Below, one piece after another: positions 9,006-17,396 of a stretch of 21,774 nucleotides of DNA. The position numbers and the translations under genes were made by a program. The stretch lies in the NCBI GenBank assembly GCA_001579985.1, contig LRSR01012026.1:1-21774 (forward strand). Direction: 5' to 3'. Position 1 is the stretch's first letter. Each line of letters begins with the position of its first letter. This stretch comes from Hypsibius dujardini. Its lineage: Eukaryota > Tardigrada > Eutardigrada > Parachela > Hypsibiidae. Under the pieces are notes generated by a model that was not told the origin of the DNA, ran no database searches, and saw only the letters and a program-made list of their open reading frames with translations.

Positions 9006-12000
9006 GTGTGCGTTGGTTGATTGGTTGATTTGTCCACGATTTCAACCTAAGCGTTCGGTTAATGCTTGATTGATGTATTGAGTTGTTTTTTGAGGCGGAG
9101 ATTTTCTTTCTGTTTCAATGTAATGGTGCTGTTTGACAAGTCTCACTGTTATTTTCAATATTTTACTCTTTGGCTGATGCATTTTTGTGTGATTTCAGAT
9201 ATTCGCTTGCAGCTGGATCGACAGCTGAGATGCCTGGACGAACGGCAGGAGCAACAAGTGAACATAGTAGCAGAACTGCAGGAGTTTTATCGCCGGCGCG
9301 CGGATGTGGAGATTGAGCACGCGAAAAGTCTCGACCGACTGGCGAAGAATTTGACGCAAAAGCAGAAGACGGAGAAGCAGAGGTACGAGCCGAGGATGCA
9401 AAAACCTCGAAAACAATGGCGTTTGTACAATATGTTGAAAGTGGTTGGTTGATTGGTTGATTGGTTGTTTGGTTGATTGGTTGATTGCTGATTCATCGAT
9501 TGTTGTGTGGACTCATCAATTGATTGATCTCTTGAGACGTTGTCTATTTTTTCGCAGACGTGACCAATGGCCGTTGTGCTCTGTCTTTTCGCTCTACGAG
9601 ACGCTGATTCACGTCACCAAGAAGCAGAGCCGGGATCATGCCGTGCTTGGGGAGCTCCTTCAGAACAATCTCGTCAATCGTCTCGTTCAGACTGGGGAAG
9701 ATCTCACGAGGATCTATCGGAAGGTACGAATAATTCGGACGCACGTGGCGAAAACCTTGCGCTAACCGAGTTAAGCCATTACACTCGTTGCATGGTTGTT
9801 GTGCACAGCCGTCGAGTTGAAGTGCTCGATTCGGTCAGCGCAAGGTTTTTTCCCACGTGTGTAACATGTTTATTCAGCTGTGGGGTGATTCAAAATTGAG
9901 ATAAGTTAAGGGTAGGCAATTCGAATATAAGTAATTCATTAATTGAACTCGAACTCAGTTTCCCAATTTAAATTCCCGAACGTGCTATAATTAATATCGG
10001 GTTATTTTATTTATTTTTTATATTTCTATTATTTTTATTTTATTTGAATTCGAAAAGTGTCCTTTGGATGTTTTTCATTTTTTAGTGTAAACTGTTACGT
10101 TATTTTTTGGATTTGAGCAAGGATCATTTGGTGGTGATTTATTAGCGCCCATCTGTTTGCACTTTGCAGTGTCGTGATATTGGCGTGGAAAGCCACGAGG
10201 AGCTCTTCAAGGTGCACAACGAGCTCCACACCGCCCTGAAAACGTACTTTCTCTGCCTGGGTGAGTTCCGTACGACCGAGACGAAGTTCCTCGCGTCCGA
10301 CGAGCAGCGGAAGAAGATGCGTGACGCTCTACCGGAAGAGAAGCGTGCCCGCAACCGCAAGCTCAAAGTTTGGACAAAGGTACGTTCAGTTCAGTTCAGT
10401 TCGGGCTTGACCACTCGCGAATCGCATCAGTAGAACGATGATCAACTGTGTTTGGCCTGTTTGTAGGAATGCGCCAAGGTGAGGCTTGGACAAGACCCAA
10501 CTGACCGCATCTCATTACGCTGCTCCATTTTTGTTGTATTTTTATGACAGATTACAGTTTTGATATTCGTTTTTGCAGAAAGAAGCGAAATACGGCGAGG
10601 CAAAATTAAAGCTCCTCAAAGCGAGAAATGAGTATCTGCTAAGGTGAGCACCAGCGGCCTCCGGCGACAGTTTTGACCGGTCTTATTGCGCCACCTCATT
10701 TAAAAACACGTAATCCGATTTTCGTAGCCTCAACTCTGCCAATGCTGCCTTACAAAAGTACTTTGCGGAAGATTTACCGGAACTGATGGATGTACGTTAA
10801 CGTTTATGTATCTGTGGGTCTGCTTATCGGTCTGTCTGCTTTCCGTTTACCGCTTTGTCTGCATGACTATGTGTCAGTCTGTTTGCCTGTCTGCTGGTTT
10901 GTCCGTCTGTTTATCTGTCTGGTCCGTTTGTCCTCTCCTTTGGTCTGCGCGACTACATATGCATAGGCCTGATTGTCAGTCTGGATTTCCGTCTGCATGC
11001 CTCTTTGTTTGGTTGACTGTCTGTTCGCTTTTTTGTCTGCCTGTGTGGTTGCCTGGCTGTATGTGCTGCTTGGTTGACTGTCTGCTTTTCTCTTTTCGCT
11101 TGTCTGTCTGTCTGTCTGCCTGCTTGAGAACATGTTCAGTAGGTGCTGCTTATACATGCGTCGTCCTGGGTCTCTTTCCGTCTGTCTGTATGTGATTTGA
11201 CACTGACAATACCATTCTTTTGTTCACAGTGCATGGACTTTGGTCTGCACCGAGCCGTGTCCAGTGCGATGAAGCTCCACCAAAACGCGTTCGAACAAGT
11301 GGAGCTCCGCAGTCGCCGGTACGAGCAGGAAGTGAAGCAGTGCATCGACAACTTTGACTCGCGTGCGGACAAGCAAAAGTTCATCGAAGCCCACCACACT
11401 GTGTTTATGTTGCCGCGCAAGTTCGACTTTCGCTCCCAGATCGGTGAAGACCTTCGCGAGGTGACCAACGACGCATCGGTGGAGGACGAACTGAAGCTGC
11501 GGTTCGCGCAGCTGGGCCAACGGCTGACCGCTCTCCGCACCAACAACGAGGAGATTTGGAAGACGCTCGATTCCGCGGAACGGACCCTCATCAAGATGAT
11601 TGATACGGTGGATTGTGATGTGGAGGCGCTGTTCAACGCCAACGGTTCGGCCACTCTGGCCGAGGAGAAGCGCCGGACGGAGGCGCAGACCAACGGCACG
11701 CCCGCCCCGCCGACCACTCCGATTGCCAAAGTTCCTGAAACCGCTGTGATAAAGAAGAAGGCCGACAAGGCTGAGACAGAGCAGTTCTATTTGACGGTTA
11801 GTGATCCGGTCATTTTCGTTGTGGGTTCGTTTTCTTGTTTGATTGTGGTTAGAAATGGCATATCACGGTCGATTTCGCTTTTCATTTCAAAAGTTCAAAT
11901 CGTTTGTTTGCATGTGGTCAGATCTATTTTTCGTTTGTGGAATTGCGTGTGGGTGTGTGGTAATTTGTTTGAGCGATTTCCCCAAAGTGCTTCTTGGTTC

Positions 12001-13619
12001 GCAACGCACCTGAACCATTGTCTGTCTCTGCGCGTGGGCTCGTCTGAACGTCTATCGGTACCGTTTCTTGTCACCACTGTGGATGCCTGTCGGGGCTTCA
12101 CCTTTCTCTTCTGACCATCACTCCGTGATCATCTGTTATTCCACCGGTGTATGGACTGACTTTCTGTCGTTTTGTTTTTCAATCTTCAACGTCTATCGTT
12201 TTTACTGCCGTATTTTTCAATTGCTTTTCCAGACAATCAATTTTAACCGCCTAAAATGTCTCGTCTTTTACAGAAATTTCAAGAATACACCCTCAACAGC
12301 AATCTCATGACACGCCTGCAAGCCAAGCAGAAGCTCCTGCAGAACGCCCTTGGACCGGACAACCTCAACGGTGGTCGCACCGGCGCAGGACTGGTCATAC
12401 GTCACTCCACACTCCCGCCGAAACCGCGCCGACGTCGCATCGCTCAGATGGGATCGGCCAGTCAGCGGCCGAAACTGTTCGGCGGCAGCCTGGAGGAGTA
12501 CCTGGAAGCGACTGGGCAGGAGATTCCGCTGATTTTGACCAGCTGCATCCGCGTGATCCGGCTGTATGGGCTGCACCATCAAGGCATCTTCCGGATTTCG
12601 GGGTCGCAGATTGAGATCAACAACTTCCGAGACGCCTTCGAGCGGGGCGAGGATCCGCTGGCGGATGTCTGTGACGGCAGCGATATGAACAACATTGCCG
12701 GAGTCTTCAAGCTGTACCTGCGCGATCTGCGGGAGGCGCTCTTCCCGTTGTACATGTTCGACCAGCTCATGGAGATCAGCAGTACGTACTGACTCGGCTC
12801 ATTTGCCGCGAAAGTGATCCGACAGCTGTGATCATCAAATGTCTTTTGTTTCCAGAGGTGGACGCGAAGGATGAATTTGTGAAGCAAATTAAGGAGCTTC
12901 TCATGAGTCTTCCCCGTCCCGTTTTCGTAGTGCTACGATACCTCATCGCCTTTCTCAACCAGTAAGTTTTACCAGGATAACAGTCGCTCGGCGGCGGTAG
13001 TTTAGACGGATGAAATCAAATGAATAACTCAAGTCTACTCACAGAATTCAGAGTTCAGACACGACAGACGGGTGGAATGAGAGCCGAATATGCCATGTAG
13101 GAGATTACCACTTCTTTTGACGTAACTGTATTTGCTTCCAGTCTGTCCGAGTTCAGCGACGAGAACATGATGGACCGCTTCAACCTGGCCATCTGCTTCG
13201 GTCCCACTCTCCTTCCGATCCCCGAGTCGCGGGATCAAGTGCAGTATCAACAACGCGTCAACGTCCTCATCAAGAACATCTTTTTGTACCAGGAGGATAT
13301 TTTCCCGGCTAATTTCGGAACCGTCTATGAGAAGTACGACCTTGATGTCGGCATCGATGCGACTATAAACGAAGGCCCTGGTAGTGCGGAAAATCTGTCG
13401 GACGAAGAGGGCGAACCGCTCACGCTTAGTGAAGAAGGTATGTGCCATGTCGTTTGTCTCTTTATCTGCCTGCCCATCTGTCTGTATCTGTCTGTCCGCC
13501 TCTTTGCCTTTCTGCCTAGATCTCTGTCTATCTGTCTGTCTAACGCCTGTCCACCTTTTTTCCCCTGACTCTTTGTCTGCTTGTCTGCCTCTCTGCCTGC
13601 CTGTTTGTCTGTCTGTCTA

Positions 13620-13658
<39 letters not shown>

Positions 13659-15591
13659 GCCTGCCTGTCTGTCTGTCTGTCTGTCTGTTTATGTGTTGCT
13701 CTGTTTATTTTTCACTTTCCTTTTTTACTTCTCTGCCTGCCGATGTTCCTACCTAGTCCGGCTTTTTGAGTACCTGGCGGCCTGTTTAACTGAAGCAGCA
13801 AATGAAATAACCGTGACTTGTTTACTTTCAGACACGGAACATTACGAAGCTACGGCCGTCTACGCTTTCAAAGCCCGAAATGACGCCGAACTGACCATGC
13901 AGAAGGGCGACTCACTGCTCCTCCTGGTTCAGATGAATCCGGAATGGTGGAAGGCCCGCTTGATGAACGGTAGCGGCAATGAAGGCCTGGTCCCCGACAA
14001 ATACGTCGAAATCAAGCGACGGTCAGTACGTAGCTAGACTACCTTGTCTCGATCCCGACATCACCGAGTTTAGTGGCTCTTACCTTGAAGTTGTCTTCTC
14101 TATCCGCAATTCAGGATTTCGAGTAATGGCCTACGAAACGGGACTCACGATGCAAACGGGAACGGTCTTCAGACATCCATTAGTGAGTCCTTGGGCAGTG
14201 GCAGTGGCAGCAGCAGCACCGCCACATCCGGCGAGGAGAGCGTCGCGCCCTCCAACGTGGCGTCCACACTGAACCTCTCAATTCGCGCCAGCCCGGTGAC
14301 AACGGTCACCGATGCCTATACCACCGCCACGGACAGCTCGAAATCCGACGAAGATGGGGACTACCAGTCGCCGTGGAAGTTTCCCGCAGAACAGTTGGTC
14401 ATCACGGAGAAGACCCCGCGGGAAGAGCTGGAAGAACGCCGTAGGAAAGGCGTCGAGTCCGCCACTGCTTCCTACCCAATCCAGACTACGCCAGTGCCGC
14501 CGACCTCTACGTCGTCGTCGAGTCCGTCACCGAAACTGCTGACGAATTCGTTCAGCAAGGAAACAGTGCCTCGGTATTACTTCGGCAGTGCCTCTCCGTC
14601 GCCGGTGCAGGGGAGCGTGCGTAGTGCCTTCCCGCAGTTTCAGTCAATGCGACGGTCGAACCATCCCGAGACGATTTCTAGGCACCCGGAACAGGCTAGT
14701 CGGTTAGTACTCGCAAGGAATTTTAAGAGAAACCAACCGGTTACCAAAACAATTTTGTGACACCCTCAAATAAATTTAATTAAATCAGTCGAAAAAAGTT
14801 CCAGTTTCAAATTTATCATAAATTTTTCATCAGTTTTCAGAAAACCTTCATATATACTTTTGTATCGAAAAACGTTTGCTAGCGACTAGTAGTTTTTTTA
14901 GACGTCGTCTAGCTCGTTCTGCTTCTATCTTGTGAGACCGTCTTACCAGTGCGACTGCTGTTTCAGGTCGTTGTCTTCCAACTCGGTGAACAAGGACGGT
15001 CATACCGACACCCCGGATCTCGTGCTGAATTTACCGTTGAAATCCGACAGCCCGTCCTACCGCAACGGCGGCACCTCTGAAGACGGTCGCTCTACCGTCT
15101 CCGACCAAAGCCCGGAAGGCACCGTCGCGGAGCAGTTTGCCCGTTCCAACCAGGGTACGATGAAGAAGGGCGACGTCCGCAGCACTCCGCAGAAGTCTGA
15201 GGGGCAGCGCGTGGCAGCTCCCGCCAGTCCGTCGCTCAACAACTTCTCCCTCGGTCCGTACAAGGAGCAGAGCAGCAAAGTCCTCCTCCCGAAGTACGAT
15301 GTCTCGCCCTACCACCAACACCACTCGCACCACTCTGACCCGTCCGCGTCGATTGACGAGCTCCTGGAGAGTCTGAAAGCGGTCGCCTCGCCCAGTCTGA
15401 CCGGCGGCGGGATCAACGGTGCTCTCCATGCCGGGTCGGAGAGTCCGCGACCGGTGGTCGCTCCGAAGCCGCAGTTGAAGAGCAAACCGACCCCGACCAG
15501 AAAACCGCTGGTCGTGGTGACGTCGGGGAAGAACTCGAGCGATGTTCTGCGGACCGTCCGGGATGCCAGCTCGAAGCCGACCAGTTGCTGA
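8966..15591 (+). CDS. srGAP: srGAP: F-BAR / RhoGAP / SH3 protein, 14 coding exons, complete
   Basis: Coding exons: 8966-9005, 9199-9382, 9558-9723, 10170-10379, 10467-10478, 10579-10643, 10728-10791, 11230-11796, 12274-12781, 12856-12961, 13142-13437, 13832-14021, 14115-14702, 14967-15591. Every intron is GT-AG, phases agree at each junction, and the sum is 3621 nt (1206 aa plus TGA). Residues about 14-400 form the F-BAR membrane-binding coiled coil (LDRQLRCLDER; KARNEYLL; CMDFGLHRAV; ETEQFYLTKFQEY). Residues about 519-690 are RhoGAP: GIFRISG carries the arginine finger R543, with K582 in KLYLRDL and N655 in NLAICFGP. Residues about 744-800 are SH3 (AVYAF, EWW, PDKYV). Residues 804-1206 are Ser/Thr/Pro-rich with a His-rich patch near 1114-1121 and no recognised domain. 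Known srGAPs bend membranes and inactivate Rac/Cdc42/Rho downstream of Robo; that role is inferred by homology. Domain order and length (vertebrate srGAPs have about 1050-1100 aa) leave little doubt about the family. The first exon and the microexon are the least certain parts. Confidence 0.93.
10467..10478 (+). other. srGAP: Candidate 12-nt microexon of srGAP (Glu-Cys-Ala-Lys)
   Basis: The twelve bases GAATGCGCCAAG sit between TTGTAG and GTGAGG, which are good acceptor and donor sites. The flanking introns would be 87 nt (10380-10466) and 100 nt (10479-10578). The exon is phase 0 at both ends, so inclusion or skipping keeps the frame. It adds Glu-Cys-Ala-Lys in the charged F-BAR helix between VWTK and KEAKYGEAK. 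It was chosen by splice-site quality and frame, not by homology, so it may be alternative or absent. Confidence 0.55.
10792..11229 (+). repeat. srGAP intron 7 filled with degenerate CTGT repeats
   Basis: This 438-nt intron is largely an imperfect (CTGT)n / CTGCCTGT array from about 10805 to 11195, with the pyrimidine-rich strand in the sense direction. It runs almost from the donor (GTACGT) to the acceptor (TTGTTCACAG). No coding potential beyond repeat-derived Cys/Leu/Ser/Val-rich frames is seen. Confidence 0.8.
13438..13831 (+). repeat. srGAP intron 11 with CTGT microsatellite
   Basis: This 394-nt intron between the RhoGAP-end exon and the SH3 exon carries CTGT/CTGC repeats from about 13455 to 13690. 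The purest run is near 13620-13690. As in intron 7, the CTGT strand is the sense strand. Open frames here are repeat translations. Confidence 0.85.
14758..14774 (+). terminator. Possible intronic polyadenylation site after srGAP exon 13
   Basis: If the exon 13 donor at 14703 is not used, the frame runs 19 more codons to TGA at 14758-14760. AATAAA follows at 14769-14774. This would make an shortened srGAP of about 1017 aa with a different tail. A clear GU-rich downstream element is not obvious. Confidence 0.3.
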
Positions 15592-16010
15592 TGGATGAGT
15601 GATGATGATGATGATGACCGACTCGCTTCCGCAAAGCTCGCTGTGCCTTTTTTATGTGACACGGCGCGCGCTTTTCTCGTGGTTTTTTATATCGCCGTTT
15701 GCAGTATTTTTTTTCTCGCCGCAAGATGTGCTTTTGCAGTTTTTGACGCAGGCATACGGACAAATTAACGTATTGGGCACTCTCTCTTGATTGATTGATT
15801 GCTGGGTTGGTGCTGTAGTAGATTCCTGCACGATATGATGCCAAAGGGTGGAGGAGTATGTGTACTCGAGGGTTGTGCTTGTATATGTTTGAAATTTTAC
15901 GACGTATTCCTTTGGATTACTGATCCGATGTTTTTGTCAAATGTTTTTTGTCGCGAGATTTCTTTGTCTAATGTTTGCAACTTTCAGTAATAAATTTTGC
16001 CGTTCGAATC
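15592..16010 (+). other. srGAP: srGAP 3' UTR
   Basis: After the TGA at 15589-15591 comes a short ATG/GAT repeat (about 15593-15618), then T-rich sequence with a TTGATTGATTGATT run near 15787. It ends around the AATAAA at 15989. No coding exon is seen. The 3' UTR would be about 400-425 nt. Confidence 0.6.
15989..15994 (+). terminator. Polyadenylation signal of srGAP (AATAAA)
   Basis: A canonical AATAAA lies 398 nt after the srGAP stop. T/G-rich sequence at about 16014-16035 can serve as the downstream element. It is the best 3'-end candidate before the next gene. Confidence 0.6.
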
Positions 16011-16267
16011 CTCATTTTTTGTCGTTTTCGTTCTCCACAATCTTGAGCGTCGGTGTTCCAATGGCAACAAATCACAAACATACAAAAACAGACATCAATG
16101 TATTCATACCCGGGCAGACAGACATGGACAAACAATGACAGGCATATAGATACTGGGCAAGAATATGATCAGACAGGCTAGCAGAAAGGCAACTATGTAC
16201 AAGCAGACATCGAAAAGACCTCAGCCAGGCAGGCAGATAAACACACAGACAGTCAGCTAGCCACATT

Positions 16268-16270
16268 TAC

Positions 16271-16302
<32 letters not shown>

Positions 16303-16304
16303 GC

Positions 16305-16341
<37 letters not shown>

Positions 16342-16342
16342 T
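16268..16342. repeat. GACA tetranucleotide microsatellite
   Basis: A nearly pure (GACA)n core with one GGCA interruption, flanked by degenerate copies back to about 16080. Confidence 0.95.
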
Positions 16343-16944
16343 ATAAACAGACAAGTTTAGAGAAGGCAACAGGCAGAAAGGCATACCCCAAAAAAGACTA
16401 GAGCAGAAACAGACATAATGACTGGTTAAAAAAGGACGTATAGCTTTACAACTGAAGCTCAGTTTCGGTTTACCTCAACGGTCATTCTGCTCGCCACACC
16501 TCTTCATGGTCAGCGCCTTCAAATGTTTCGTAATATTAAATCATGTCACGCCGGACGCCGCTCCTTAAACCCCTTACTGCAGGCCCACCATCTGTCGACA
16601 TTCCGTTGAAAACTCTAAGCCAACCATTTTAATATAGGGTAATTCGTAGGTATGATTCTTACAGTTTGGCGCTCTCTTCGACAGACACAAGCTATCATTT
16701 TACGGTAGTCATTCATAGTTGATATAGCCGCGCGTGCCTGTCTACCGCAGCACCTGGTGTTTTGACTGCAAATTTTTCTCCACCACCACGCTACTCTAAA
16801 CTCTCTCTCTCTCTTCCCCGCAGCCGCTCTCGTCTCCCACATCTGCATGTCTGCCCGTCTGGTCATACCTTTCCGAACAATGACACACAAATTTAATCCC
16901 ACCCCTCATCCCCCTCAACACAACTCATTTATCGATTGAACTCG

Positions 16945-16987
16945 CGCCACACGCGCCGTCGTCATTTTTCGTCTGAGGCGCGTGGCG
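16945..16987. other. GC-rich inverted repeat in the SPSB3 upstream region
   Basis: CGCCACACGCGCC (16945-16957) can pair with GGCGCGTGGCG (16977-16987) apart from a 2-nt bulge, around a loop of about 19 nt. It lies in a CpG-rich island of otherwise AT-rich intergenic DNA. It may be a promoter element or just local composition. Confidence 0.4.
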
Positions 16988-17094
16988 ACCGACCTTCACA
17001 ATATTGACCGTTGTGCGCAATAGCGAAGCCCGCCTCCTCGCCCATACATCACATATATCATTGAAAAAGCTCACAGTCGCGGGTATCGAAGCGA

Positions 17095-17125
17095 CCAATG
17101 ACTCATCGCCGCGGCCGCGACCAAT
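17095..17125 (+). promoter_or_regulatory. Promoter-like cluster upstream of SPSB3 (CCAAT, AP-1-like, GC-rich, CCAAT)
   Basis: CCAAT at 17095-17099 overlaps a TGACTCA at 17099-17105. GCGGCCGCG follows at 17111-17119, and a second CCAAT at 17121-17125. The cluster lies about 270 nt before the SPSB3 ATG in locally CpG-rich sequence. The motifs are exact, but promoter function is inference; no TATA box is clear. Confidence 0.35.
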
Positions 17126-17360
17126 CGAATCGTCGTCAAGCAGATGGCTCGAAAACGTATTGCGCACGTAGCGCGAGTTTTTGAGCGCGAGCCCCCCATT
17201 TTAATTGATCGAATATCGATCTCTTTTTCCCGTCCTACATACGTAGCAGCAGCCACTGCATGACTGCCTGTATGCCCCCATCCATCCCCCCTCTGCAACC
17301 CACAACAACCCTCTTTCCTGTTAGTTTATCCTGTGGGAAGAAGATATTTCGGGATCCTTG

Positions 17361-17380
17361 TCTCTCTCTCTCTCTCTCTC
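17361..17380. repeat. CT dinucleotide repeat just before SPSB3 start
   Basis: A (CT)n run of about 10 units, ending 16 nt before the SPSB3 ATG. It probably lies in the 5' UTR or core promoter. Confidence 0.9.
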
Positions 17381-17396
17381 ACTCCTCACATCCAGC

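Larger units (their letters stand above)
16011..17094. other. Intergenic region between srGAP and SPSB3
   Basis: A degenerate-to-pure GACA array occupies about 16080-16345. CT-rich tracts (CTCTCTCTCTCTTCCCC near 16801) and a CpG-rich segment from about 16940 follow. No conserved frame is seen on either strand. Confidence 0.5.

Noticed and set aside
9905-10060. Possible hAT end (GGGTAGGCAATTCGAAT) in srGAP intron 3
   Set aside because: No convincing opposite terminus or target duplication was found within the intron.
11136-11768. 210-codon minus-strand frame opposite srGAP exon 8
   Set aside because: It is antisense to the conserved F-BAR exon and has no domain of its own.
16001-16012. tRNA-like GTTCGAATCC
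   Set aside because: It resembles a T-arm, but there is no acceptor stem, D-arm or anticodon arm around it. It lies at the srGAP 3' end.
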